A DNA stretch of 64,000 nucleotides. Origin: Microcaldota archaeon. GTDB taxonomy: Archaea; Micrarchaeota; Micrarchaeia; Micrarchaeales; Micrarchaeaceae. Made by a program: the position numbers and the translations under genes. Location of the stretch: contig JAJYWI010000021.1 of assembly GCA_021791535.1 (NCBI GenBank), positions 1 to 64,000 on the forward strand, given 5' to 3'. This document shows, one piece after another, positions 19,186 through 28,526 of this stretch (the first letter of the stretch is position 1; each line of letters begins with the position of its first letter). The notes under the pieces are model-generated. The model was given only the letters and a program-made list of their open reading frames with translations. It was not told the DNA's origin and ran no database searches.

Positions 19186-19452
19186 TCACACTACACCAAG
19201 GAAGTCCTTCGCGCCTTTGCCAGACGGGAAAGCCCTTCCGTTCTGCGCCTCTACTGGCAGACCGACGCTATCAGCTATCCTCTGCAGCTCGCTCAGGTCA
19301 ATCATCCTATCGGAGAAGAGCTCGGGGTAGTCAGAACCGCCTAGCGTCACCCTCTTTATCCTGAATACAACGAACTGCAGCATACCGGCTCTTTTTACGC
19401 GTACACGCAGCTCACCTGCTTTAAGCACAGCTATCGCGCTTTCAGATATCAA
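19186..19452 (-). CDS. Hypothetical protein, 88 aa
   Basis: ORF abutting previous gene. Confidence 0.5.
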   Translation of the reverse strand: MISESAIAVLKAGELRVRVKRAGMLQFVVFRIKRVTLGGSDYPELFSDRMIDLSELQRIADSVGLPVEAQNGRAFPSGKGAKDFLGVV

Positions 19453-19515
19453 ACGATCTTATCAGGTAGCGCACCAAACGAATATAAGCGTTCTAGTAGA
19501 AGGACGTTAGGTCAG

Positions 19516-20559
19516 ATGGTCGCGATAAGCTCAGGCGCTGTGCAAAGCTACCTCGCCGCGATAGAGGGCATACTTTCTGGGCATGTGCCGCAGCCGTATA
19601 TCTGGCCTCTATCTCTCATAATAGCCATGGTCGTCTTCGCCATAGCCCTTATACTGACCGCATCTATATTCGGGTATCTAATAGGCTGGATAGAGCGTAA
19701 GTACATAGCCAGGATGCAGTCCAGGCACGGCCCGACATATGTCGGCAAATACGGGGTGCTGCAGAACCTCGCCGACCTGATAAAGCTGATAAGCAAGGAG
19801 AACATAGTGCCGCATGACGCAGACCGCCCTCTGTTCCTCATTTCAATACCTATGATGGTCGCGGCGTTCGTGATGACGATGTTCTTCATACCTCTGACAA
19901 GCTCGTTTGTAGGCATAGACACCAGCATAGCCCTGATAGTTGTGTTCATGATAATATCTTTCATACCGCTCGCAATATTCACTGCGGGGTGGTCCAGCGC
20001 GAACAAGTTTGCCTCTATAGGTGCCGAACGCTCTGTAGCGATGCTGATAAGCTACGAGATACCCCTGCTGTTGGTGATAGTGGCTGTCGCAATGATGGCC
20101 AACAGCTACAGCTTCTACGGCATAATATCAGCGCAGCAGAGCCACTGGTTCGCCCTGCTGATGCCGATAGGGCTTGTGATATTCTTCGTGGTGATGCTCG
20201 CAGAGCTGGAGAGGCCGCCATTTGACCTGAGGGAGGCAGACAGCGAGCTTATCGCCGGGTGGCTTACTGACGTGAGCGCTCCGTACTACGCGCTCGTGCT
20301 CTTCATGGACTATGCGAGGGTGTTCGTAGGCTCCCTGCTCATAACAGTGCTTTTCTTCGGCGGGTTCCTTGGGCCGAGCGTGATCCCGCCATTTGCATGG
20401 ACGATGATAAAGGTGACGCTCATAGCCTTGTTCATAATAGTCATAAGAGCGACTACGGTCAGGATGCGCATAGACCGGGTGCTTCGCCTTGGCTGGCTCT
20501 ACATGACGCCGCTTGCAGTGGTTAATTTATTACTTACATTCATATTGTTCATTCACTAG
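19516..20559 (+). CDS. nuoH: NADH-quinone oxidoreductase subunit H
   Basis: RHGPTYVGKYGVLQNLADLIKL, ELERPPFDLREADSELIAGW. Confidence 0.95.
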   Translation: MVAISSGAVQSYLAAIEGILSGHVPQPYIWPLSLIIAMVVFAIALILTASIFGYLIGWIERKYIARMQSRHGPTYVGKYGVLQNLADLIKLISKENIVPHDADRPLFLISIPMMVAAFVMTMFFIPLTSSFVGIDTSIALIVVFMIISFIPLAIFTAGWSSANKFASIGAERSVAMLISYEIPLLLVIVAVAMMANSYSFYGIISAQQSHWFALLMPIGLVIFFVVMLAELERPPFDLREADSELIAGWLTDVSAPYYALVLFMDYARVFVGSLLITVLFFGGFLGPSVIPPFAWTMIKVTLIALFIIVIRATTVRMRIDRVLRLGWLYMTPLAVVNLLLTFILFIH

Positions 20560-20566
20560 TGATCCG

Positions 20567-20929
20567 ATGATAGTAAAGCCTCTGGCAAGCGTCGCGAAGG
20601 AGGCGCTGAAGGAACCGGCCACATTGGAATACCCGGAGCAGAGGGAAGCCGTAACGGACAACTACAGGGGCGTGCACAAGCTCGACATGAAGACCTGCAT
20701 AAGCTGCTCCGCATGCGCTAGGATATGCCCAAACCAGACGATAAACATGGTGGAGGTCGACACCGACCACGGGAGGAAGGTGATGCCTGAGATAAACCTT
20801 GAGAGGTGCCTGTTCTGCGCTCTGTGCGAGGAGGTGTGCCCTACCGAGTGCCTGGTGCTGACGAAGGATTACGATGTCGAAAGATTTGACAGGAGAGAGT
20901 TCATAAAGAGGCCTCAGGACCTTAAGTAG
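20567..20929 (+). CDS. nuoI: NADH-quinone oxidoreductase subunit I (2x4Fe-4S)
   Basis: CISCSACARICPN and CLFCALCEEVCPTE. Confidence 0.93.
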   Translation: MIVKPLASVAKEALKEPATLEYPEQREAVTDNYRGVHKLDMKTCISCSACARICPNQTINMVEVDTDHGRKVMPEINLERCLFCALCEEVCPTECLVLTKDYDVERFDRREFIKRPQDLK

Positions 20930-20944
20930 GCACCTCGTGATGCG

Positions 20945-21433
20945 ATGGTAGTCATCATAGCAGTATTGGCCGCACTGATAATTATAGGGTCGCTGCTCAT
21001 ATTCGTGCTTAAGGACGTCCTGCACGTGGCTGTGTCTCTCTCCGCAGTTTTCTTCATAAACTCTCTCATATTCCTGTTCCTGAACCAGCCGCTCCTAGCC
21101 GCGATACAGCTTCTGATAATGATCGGCGGCGTATCGGTATACCTTTTCGTAGGAGTTGCAGCGGCGAGCTATTCGCATTTCAGGTACACGAACTATGCTG
21201 CCCTGGCAGTAGCTGCGATAGCCATATTCGCCACGATGGCATATGGGCTCTACGCTTCAGGTACGGCTGCGGCGTTGCACAGCCTTGTCCAGTCGAACCA
21301 GTTCTACACCGCACAGATAGTCTCATCCCTCACGTCAGAATACACTATAATGGCGCTCTACGCAATAACGACAATGCTCTTCCTTATCGCATTGGCGGCG
21401 ATACCCCTGCTAAAGGAATTGACGGTGAAATGA
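20945..21433 (+). CDS. nuoJ: NADH-quinone oxidoreductase subunit J
   Basis: Position in operon; LIMIGGVSVYLFVGVA. Confidence 0.85.
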   Translation: MVVIIAVLAALIIIGSLLIFVLKDVLHVAVSLSAVFFINSLIFLFLNQPLLAAIQLLIMIGGVSVYLFVGVAAASYSHFRYTNYAALAVAAIAIFATMAYGLYASGTAAALHSLVQSNQFYTAQIVSSLTSEYTIMALYAITTMLFLIALAAIPLLKELTVK

Positions 21434-21729
21434 TGCTAGAGTACCTGCTCCTATTGGCTTTCGCGCTCTTCTCGATAGGCATAGCCGGCGTGCTGGCATC
21501 GAGGCACTTCGTGGTGATAGTGCTTGCTGTCGAGATAATAATAGTCTCGAGCTCGTTAGCTGCGATGTCGCTGTATAGCTACACCTCAACCGGCGCCATA
21601 CTTCCGCTGCTTTTCGTGATATGGGCGATAGCCGCTGTAGATGTGATAGCGTTAGTGGTGTTTTATAGGTACCTGGCAAAGTTCAAGGTGAGCATGGACG
21701 TTACTAAACTTAACAGGTTGAGGGATTGA
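21430..21729 (+). CDS. nuoK: NADH-quinone oxidoreductase subunit K
   Basis: Small 3-TM, GIAGVLASRHFVVIVLAVEII; overlaps neighbours by 4 nt. Confidence 0.88.
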   Translation: MMLEYLLLLAFALFSIGIAGVLASRHFVVIVLAVEIIIVSSSLAAMSLYSYTSTGAILPLLFVIWAIAAVDVIALVVFYRYLAKFKVSMDVTKLNRLRD

Positions 21730-23510
21730 CGATGTATCCATTAACGGTGCTGCTCCCGCTGTTCGTAGGCGGGATAGCCGCACTTGCCATGGGTGTATCG
21801 CCGAAGTCCGAGCGCTACGCCAAATACGTCGCTTTGGCAGGAGCCCTCGGATCTGCGCTGCTTACCGTGCTGCTGCTCGTGCACGCAGCGCCGTTGCCTA
21901 GCCAGATAGCCTGGTTTTCAGCAGGCGGCTACTCTTTCCACCTAGAGCTCTCCTTCACTAGCGCCAACCAGCTGCTCCTCCTGCTGATCGCTGTCATATC
22001 CCCGCTTATATTCCTCTACTCTGTAGGCTACATGGATGTGCCGAGCGAGCAGAGCAGGTATTACTTCTTGATGAGCCTCTTCGCCGTCTCGATGACGCTG
22101 CTAGCGATGAGCGGCGGCTTCCTCACCTTCTTCATAGCGTGGGAGGGTTTGGGCATAACCAGTTATCTGCTCATAGGCTTTTGGTATCACAAGGAGGCGC
22201 CGCCACTAGCTGCGCGCAAGGCGATAACCACGATACTAGTAGGCGACATATGCCTGCTCGCAGGGATGCTGATGATATGGAGCATCTTCCATACATTCAG
22301 CTTCGCAGCAATAATATCAGGAGCGCATGCGCTAGCTACGATACCCACGATAATCATAGCAGCCGGCGTGCTCTTGCTGGTTGGCGCCTTCACCAAGTCG
22401 GCGCAGTTCCCGTTCCATGAGTGGCTTTCTGACGCCATGGAGGGCCCGACGCCTGTTTCCGCGTTCCTGCATTCCTCTACAATGGTGAAGGCTGGCGTCT
22501 TCCTCGCCATACTGCTAATCCCTCTTTTCATAGAGCTGAAGCTGCTCTGGCTGATGCTGGTTATCGGGGCGATAACAGTGCTGGTAGGCGCAGTCACAGC
22601 GTTGGCATCGGATCACATAAAGAAGATACTGGCGTACTCGACGATGGAGGACCTCGGCCTCATGTTCGTAGCGCTAGGGCTCAACGCAATTCCTGCCGCG
22701 CTGCTCTTCTTCGCCGTGCAGGCGATCTATAAAGCATTGCTGCTCATGAGCTCAGGCACTATAATGAAGGCTAACGGCGACGACGTCAACATATACAGGG
22801 TGTCGTCATTTGGAAGGAACAGGCTGCTTTTTATCTCTGCGCTGATCGGCGCTCTGTCGCTTGCTGGGCTATTCCCGTTCAGTGGGTTCTTCGGCAAGGT
22901 GGCGATAGACAGCGCCGCGGTGTCGAACGTGACAGTCTATGTAGTGCTCACCGTCGCGGACTTCCTTACAGCTTTGTACATATTCAGGTGGCTCTTCGTC
23001 CCAATGGGCAACCAGAGGAGAGCTCCAAGGTCCTTGATAATCGCGAAGTTCGCAACCATGAAGAGGAGCATGCAGGCGCCGCAGGCGATACTTGCGGCAG
23101 GGGTGCTTGCCTTCACCGCATATCTTTTCATAAATGGCAACTTTGCGGTGAACCTCGCTGCCGCATCGATAGAGACCGCAGTGGTCGTGTTCGGCATGCT
23201 CGCCGCGTACATAATGTTCAAGAAGACGACAAGCATGCTATCAGAGAGGAGCAGGGCACGGTTGCTCATGCACACCTCCTATCCCGTCAATGCCGCATAC
23301 AATCTCCTGGCCGCGTCCGTCATCGGAATAGCGCGCGGCGCCGAGGCGTTCGAGCGATACCTCAACAGGGTCCTATATGCCGGCGCCAGAGGCGTCGTAG
23401 GGCTGGGGTCATCCACCAAAGTAGCCGAAAACGGCAACGTTAACACATATGTGGCCGCGTTGGCTGTCGGTCTTGTCATCGTACTGCTATTGTTAATACT
23501 GGTTCCATGA
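21726..23510 (+). CDS. nuoL: NADH-quinone oxidoreductase subunit L
   Basis: FIAWEGLGITSYLLIGFWYHKE, FHEWLSDAMEGPTPVSAFLHSSTMVKAGVF. Confidence 0.95.
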   Translation: MTMYPLTVLLPLFVGGIAALAMGVSPKSERYAKYVALAGALGSALLTVLLLVHAAPLPSQIAWFSAGGYSFHLELSFTSANQLLLLLIAVISPLIFLYSVGYMDVPSEQSRYYFLMSLFAVSMTLLAMSGGFLTFFIAWEGLGITSYLLIGFWYHKEAPPLAARKAITTILVGDICLLAGMLMIWSIFHTFSFAAIISGAHALATIPTIIIAAGVLLLVGAFTKSAQFPFHEWLSDAMEGPTPVSAFLHSSTMVKAGVFLAILLIPLFIELKLLWLMLVIGAITVLVGAVTALASDHIKKILAYSTMEDLGLMFVALGLNAIPAALLFFAVQAIYKALLLMSSGTIMKANGDDVNIYRVSSFGRNRLLFISALIGALSLAGLFPFSGFFGKVAIDSAAVSNVTVYVVLTVADFLTALYIFRWLFVPMGNQRRAPRSLIIAKFATMKRSMQAPQAILAAGVLAFTAYLFINGNFAVNLAAASIETAVVVFGMLAAYIMFKKTTSMLSERSRARLLMHTSYPVNAAYNLLAASVIGIARGAEAFERYLNRVLYAGARGVVGLGSSTKVAENGNVNTYVAALAVGLVIVLLLLILVP

Positions 23511-24919
23511 TCCCGCTGCTTTTGCTGATGCTGGCCATCCCGGCTTTCTTTCTAGCCCTGCTCATAGTATACAAGAGGCGCAGCGCCTGGATCGCCACGA
23601 TTTCAGCCGCATCCGGGCTTGTGCTAGCAATAGCCGTGATAGCGACCGCCGCGTTCTCTGGCAATCCGAGCATCACTGAAAACTACGGCTATATACCGTC
23701 GCTTTCGATTGGGCTGAACTTAAGGACCAGTCCAGCATCGCTTGTGCTGCTCCTGATGACGTCAATAGTGATCCTGGTGACGGCATCAAGCGGCAACATA
23801 GCCAAGGACAGGGAAAGGACAGCCAGCATACTCCTTGTGCTCTTCCAGATAGGCGCGTTCGGGCTATTCCTTTCAGGCAACTTCTTCATATTCTTCATCT
23901 TCTGGGACATAGGGGTTATAGCGCCGTTCTTCATGATCAATGTTCTCGGATCCGCAAACAGGCGTGCCGCCTCCTACAAGTTCATAATCTACGAGCTATT
24001 CGCTAGCGCGCTGCTGCTTTTCGGCATACTGCTCATATACTTCTATGCGCCTGGCCATTCCCTCAGCATATCCGCGCTCCCATCGGCCTATTCCTCAATG
24101 CCGGTAGGCATACAGGAGACGATATTCCTGCTACTTTTCGTTGCATTCCTGATCAACGTGCCGCTGTTTCCGCTGCACTCTTGGCTGCCCGATGCACACA
24201 CCGAGGCGTCAACGCAGGGATCCATGGTGCTCTCAGGGGTGCTCACGAAATTCGGTGGTTTCGGCATGCTGATAATATTCACGTCGATGCCGATAGCGCA
24301 CGCCTACTCCATCTACATCGCAGCGCTCGCCGCATTTTCGGCATTCTATGCAGCATTCTTGATGATGCGTCAGCAGGATATCAAACGCATCGTTGCGCAT
24401 ACCACGATAGTCGAGATGTCGATAATAGTGTTCGCCATCGCTACGCTTACAAACATAGGGGCTACCGGAGCCATATATGGCATGTTGGCGCACGGCATCG
24501 CTGTGGCGATGATGTTCCTTGCAGCAGGAGCGATAGAGCACATGTTCCACAGCAGGAACATAGGTTTCCTGAAAGGGATATCGCACAACGCAAAGCTCAC
24601 ATCGTGGATATTTCTCGCTGGCATATTCGCGATGACCGGCGTGCCGCTGACAGCCGGTTTCATAGCCGACATACTAATCTTCCTTGGGGCGATCAGCGCG
24701 TTCGGGGCATACGGGATAATACCCCTGTTTTCGCTGATATTCATGGGAGCTTTCATGTACTTCGTGATAAACAAATCGTTCTTTGCGAACAAAGGGAGGA
24801 TAGAGGCAGAGGACACCGTCGACTCCAGACCTGCCGTTGGATACGCCGTGCTGCTCGCCGCGCTTTTCCTCTTCGGCATACTCCCATTCATACTTCTAGG
24901 GATAGTGAATCTAAAATAG
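23507..24919 (+). CDS. nuoM: NADH-quinone oxidoreductase subunit M
   Basis: FPLHSWLPDAHTEASTQGSMVLSGVLTKFGGFG. Confidence 0.95.
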   Translation: MIPLLLLMLAIPAFFLALLIVYKRRSAWIATISAASGLVLAIAVIATAAFSGNPSITENYGYIPSLSIGLNLRTSPASLVLLLMTSIVILVTASSGNIAKDRERTASILLVLFQIGAFGLFLSGNFFIFFIFWDIGVIAPFFMINVLGSANRRAASYKFIIYELFASALLLFGILLIYFYAPGHSLSISALPSAYSSMPVGIQETIFLLLFVAFLINVPLFPLHSWLPDAHTEASTQGSMVLSGVLTKFGGFGMLIIFTSMPIAHAYSIYIAALAAFSAFYAAFLMMRQQDIKRIVAHTTIVEMSIIVFAIATLTNIGATGAIYGMLAHGIAVAMMFLAAGAIEHMFHSRNIGFLKGISHNAKLTSWIFLAGIFAMTGVPLTAGFIADILIFLGAISAFGAYGIIPLFSLIFMGAFMYFVINKSFFANKGRIEAEDTVDSRPAVGYAVLLAALFLFGILPFILLGIVNLK

Positions 24920-24926
24920 TGCTAAC

Positions 24927-26339
24927 ATGCTGCCATATGCATCTGGTCAGGAACCTGCCATATACCTGATAGCTGTTCCGCTCCTGCTTCTAGTCGTATC
25001 TGCGATAGCGCAGGTCTACTCCAGGAGCAGGAAACTTTCATTCGTCAGCATCATAGTGTTGCTCCTGATCTCAGGGTCGGCATCGCTCTACCTTTCAGGC
25101 ACCGGCGCTAGCTTCCGGTTCCTGAGCGTATTGCAGGCAAACGGCTTCGGCTCCCTGCTCTTCGGCGCGATCTCGATTGCGATAGTGCTCATCGAGGTGC
25201 TCTCATACGGCAACACCGGCAAGCTGCAGCGCTTCAACATGCTGCTCTCGTTCGTCGTGCTCGGCGCCTTCCTTGTTGCGTTCGCGTATTCCATCATAGC
25301 TATCCTTGTTGGAGTCGAGATGGTCATACTCGCCTCCGCCTTCATGATACTGCAAAGCGGCAAGAACTACGTAGAACCGGCCGTAAAGCTCTTTGTGCTT
25401 GGCGCGGTAGCCACGGCCGTATTCACGCTGGCTATGGCGCTGCTCTTCCCGTACGATGTCAACCTTTCGCTTGTCGGTGCGCTCGCCGCGCCTATAGGCA
25501 AGTTCATAATCGGCATGTCCCTCGTGCTCTTCATAGGCGCGCTTTCCATAGAGAGCGCCGCGTTCCCGTTCAACTTCTGGGTGCCTGATGTCTACGAAGG
25601 GGCTCCAGGAAACATAACCGCGCTGCTCGCAGGCGTCAACAAGAAAGTTGCGCTTATAGCGCTGATAGAGATAACCATGCTGGTGTTCGCGGCATACAGC
25701 GCATCTGGCGGCATGCCCCTCCTTTCTGACACGCTGGTCATATTATCCATACTCACTATGTTCTTCGGGAACCTTGCTGCGCTTGTCCAGAGGAACATAA
25801 AAAGGCTTTTCGCCTATTCGTCGATATCGCAGATAGGCTACATACTAATAGGCATAGCCGTAGCGACGCACCTTGGCGTAGAGTCAAGCATCTTCTACAT
25901 AATAGCGCACATGTTCATGATAATAGGTGCATTCGCCATAGTCTTCTGGCTTGAGTCCAGGAACATACGGACGATGGACGAATACTCCGGGCTTTACGGC
26001 AGGAACGCATTTGCTGCGATAGGGCTCACCATACTCATGCTCTCTATGGCCGGGATACCGCCTCTGGTGGGTTTCGTAGGAAAATTCATCCTCTTCTCTA
26101 GCGCAGTATACGGCAACCTGGCGTTTTTGGCATTCGTAGGGGTAATCAACAGCTTCATCTCGATCTATTATTACGCCAAGGTGATGAACCAGATGTTCCT
26201 CAGGAAGGGGGAGCGGCACATCTCAATGGATAGGAACATAGCCGTTGTGGTAGCCGCATGCCTGGTGTTCGTCATCGCAGTTGGGATATTCCCGCAGCTC
26301 CTTCTTGGGGCTGCATCTGCAGCCGCAGCAGCTCTTTGA
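24927..26339 (+). CDS. nuoN: NADH-quinone oxidoreductase subunit N
   Basis: FPFNFWVPDVYEGAPGNITALLAGVNKKVA, LFAYSSISQIGYILIG. Confidence 0.94.
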   Translation: MLPYASGQEPAIYLIAVPLLLLVVSAIAQVYSRSRKLSFVSIIVLLLISGSASLYLSGTGASFRFLSVLQANGFGSLLFGAISIAIVLIEVLSYGNTGKLQRFNMLLSFVVLGAFLVAFAYSIIAILVGVEMVILASAFMILQSGKNYVEPAVKLFVLGAVATAVFTLAMALLFPYDVNLSLVGALAAPIGKFIIGMSLVLFIGALSIESAAFPFNFWVPDVYEGAPGNITALLAGVNKKVALIALIEITMLVFAAYSASGGMPLLSDTLVILSILTMFFGNLAALVQRNIKRLFAYSSISQIGYILIGIAVATHLGVESSIFYIIAHMFMIIGAFAIVFWLESRNIRTMDEYSGLYGRNAFAAIGLTILMLSMAGIPPLVGFVGKFILFSSAVYGNLAFLAFVGVINSFISIYYYAKVMNQMFLRKGERHISMDRNIAVVVAACLVFVIAVGIFPQLLLGAASAAAAAL

Positions 26340-26898
26340 TTATCAATTCTGCATTGGAGAGCAGCCTCTCCCTGGTCGGCTTCACGGTCGGGTCTACGGA
26401 AAGCCGCAGCGTAGCCCCATCCTCTATGCCTAGCTCATCGCACGACCTTCGCGGTATCAGTATAGCATCCGGGTCATCGATTGTGTCGAGTATCATCTTA
26501 TTCGCGATATACCTGTGCTCCTCCCTAATCAACTTCATTATCTCCGCAGCGTTTCTGGGCAGCAGCGTTCCTCGCACCCTTTTACCGTCGTTTCCCCACG
26601 CGCTTACCGGCACGTCAATGAAACTAGGATCACCTGTGTAGCAGGTAGTTATCGGTACAGTTGTCTCACCGCCCCTATACGGCACTATGAAACCCCCGGC
26701 AGAGGAAGGGAGAGGTATAAAGTTCACGAGCCCGTAGCTTGACACTCTGACCAACTCCAGGCTCGGATCAAGATCGGTATTAATGCTGTGCGCTGTCTTT
26801 ATCGGGTTCACAAACGCAGGTCGCACTTTAATCTGAAGTCTATCAATGCAGTCCCTTTTTATTGTTTTTGTGCATGTTGCACAGCAGACGTACCGCAT
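26272..26898 (-). CDS. Hypothetical protein with AbrB/SpoVT-like C-terminal segment
   Basis: ILIPRRSCDELGIEDGATLRLSVDP; convergent overlap with nuoN. Confidence 0.5.
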   Translation of the reverse strand: MRYVCCATCTKTIKRDCIDRLQIKVRPAFVNPIKTAHSINTDLDPSLELVRVSSYGLVNFIPLPSSAGGFIVPYRGGETTVPITTCYTGDPSFIDVPVSAWGNDGKRVRGTLLPRNAAEIMKLIREEHRYIANKMILDTIDDPDAILIPRRSCDELGIEDGATLRLSVDPTVKPTRERLLSNAELIIKELLRLQMQPQEGAAGISQLR

Positions 26899-26940
26899 GC
26901 CTCTGCTATATGGGCTGCAGGCCGCCCCGGATGCATCCCT

Positions 26941-27471
26941 TCACGCGTACTTATCAAGCGTTTCTCTCGGCGAACGCGGTTTAATTGCTTCGTCATACCG
27001 AAGGCTGCGCACTATGAGATCACTTTCACTGGCTCCTGCTCTTATAATGTGCCTCACAAGGAAGTACGGCGCATCACCGCGCTCAGCAGGTCCATTATCG
27101 CGCCACCTGTGCTTTTCGACAAATGTGTCAACGGCAGGGCAGCTAAGCCCCTTTATATCTGCCTCTACACGCCGCAGTTTGATCAAGCTCGGTGGATCAG
27201 CAGCCGATATCTGCACCGTGCTTGGGAGTCTAATCCTTTCGACCCCCTGGACGAGATTCTTGAACCTGAGGCTTATGAACGGATAACCTACTGTACCGCC
27301 GCGTATGTGCGAGGTTATGGTGCGCCGAGGTTCGCCAGCCGGGCCATCATAAAAGCCCTCCACTTTGATGGTTGCAAAAGCCATCGTTAATTCACTACGC
27401 GCTACGAAATCATCTATCGGTATTGGATTGCTCGGCCCATAAGCTGGTCTAATTCTATTCATATCCCGCAC
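26941..27471 (-). CDS. Hypothetical protein, probable divergent paralog of the 26272-26898 product
   Basis: Shared RPA..NPI and RGG..P segments in the same order. Confidence 0.5.
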   Translation of the reverse strand: MRDMNRIRPAYGPSNPIPIDDFVARSELTMAFATIKVEGFYDGPAGEPRRTITSHIRGGTVGYPFISLRFKNLVQGVERIRLPSTVQISAADPPSLIKLRRVEADIKGLSCPAVDTFVEKHRWRDNGPAERGDAPYFLVRHIIRAGASESDLIVRSLRYDEAIKPRSPRETLDKYA

Positions 27472-27512
27472 ATATCTGGTTTAGTTTTCCAGATATATAT
27501 ACATTTCAGCCC

Positions 27513-27887
27513 GTGCCCACGCAGGAATTTATACATTTGGGTGGAAATCATTGGAGTGGGTCTTTGGTTACTATAGCTGAATTCTCCAATCTAGACTTGA
27601 GGATCGGCAAGGTCCTCGATGTTACGGAGCTAGACACAAGAAAGCCAATGTATGGGCTGAAGGTCGACCTGGGGGAGCTCGGCATCAAGAGCATCGCCGC
27701 CGGAATAAGGGACAGGTACGCGAAAGAGGAGCTGCTCGGCAGGATGGTCGTGGTCGTAGCCAACCTGGAGCCGAAGAAGATAGGCGACTTCGTATCAGAG
27801 GGCATGATACTTGCTGCCGAGGACGGAGCCGACCTGACGCTCCTCATGCCAGACAAGGATATAAAACAAGGAAGCAAGGTGAGGTAA
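27513..27887 (+). CDS. tRNA-binding (EMAPII/CsaA/MetRS-beta-like) OB-fold protein
   Basis: LDLRIGKVLDVTEL, GLKVDLGELGIKSIAAGI, VVVVANLEPKKIGDFVSEGMILAAED; start likely TTG 27564 given the TATA position. Confidence 0.88.
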   Translation: MPTQEFIHLGGNHWSGSLVTIAEFSNLDLRIGKVLDVTELDTRKPMYGLKVDLGELGIKSIAAGIRDRYAKEELLGRMVVVVANLEPKKIGDFVSEGMILAAEDGADLTLLMPDKDIKQGSKVR

Positions 27888-28526
27888 ATGCCGAGCACGA
27901 CGACGTATAACAAGAGGCTTTTGGATGGCAACGAACGGTTCAGGAAAAACGATACAGCATATGCCGGCTTGGCCGAAGCGCAGCACCCGAAAGTTGTGAT
28001 GCTAGCCTGCTCTGACTCCAGGGTCGACCCGGTAAAGATAACGGATAGCGCCCTCGGCGAGCTCTTCGTCGTAAGGTCGATAGGAGGCGCAGTAGACCAA
28101 AGCATAATAGCATCTATAGAGTACCCTATAGAGCACCTAGGGGTCGGTGAGCTTGCTGTGATAGGCCACACCGGATGCGGCGCGGTCACCGCGGCACAGA
28201 AGATGCTTGCTGCTGGCATGGTAGGTGGCGCCGAACAGGAAGACGGATCCGCTTTCCATAGAACCATTGCAGGCATACGCAGGGGCATATCGAAGAACAG
28301 CACGCAGAACATAGTGGACCTGGAGCACGCCGTGATAGACAACGCGATTGCACAGGCACAGAAGGTAACGGAGTCGAGCGCGATAGTAAAGGAAGCGCTA
28401 GCCAAAGGCAGACTTCTGATAAGCATCTGGCTATACGACATACGCGACGGCAGGCTGAGCATGGTCAAGGCAGGTAGCTACAACGAACGGTCCGGCGCGC
28501 TCTCTTTCGATGATTCCGCAGGATGA
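27888..28526 (+). CDS. Beta-class carbonic anhydrase
   Basis: LACSDSRVDP, GHTGCGAV zinc-ligand motifs. Confidence 0.9.
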   Translation: MPSTTTYNKRLLDGNERFRKNDTAYAGLAEAQHPKVVMLACSDSRVDPVKITDSALGELFVVRSIGGAVDQSIIASIEYPIEHLGVGELAVIGHTGCGAVTAAQKMLAAGMVGGAEQEDGSAFHRTIAGIRRGISKNSTQNIVDLEHAVIDNAIAQAQKVTESSAIVKEALAKGRLLISIWLYDIRDGRLSMVKAGSYNERSGALSFDDSAG

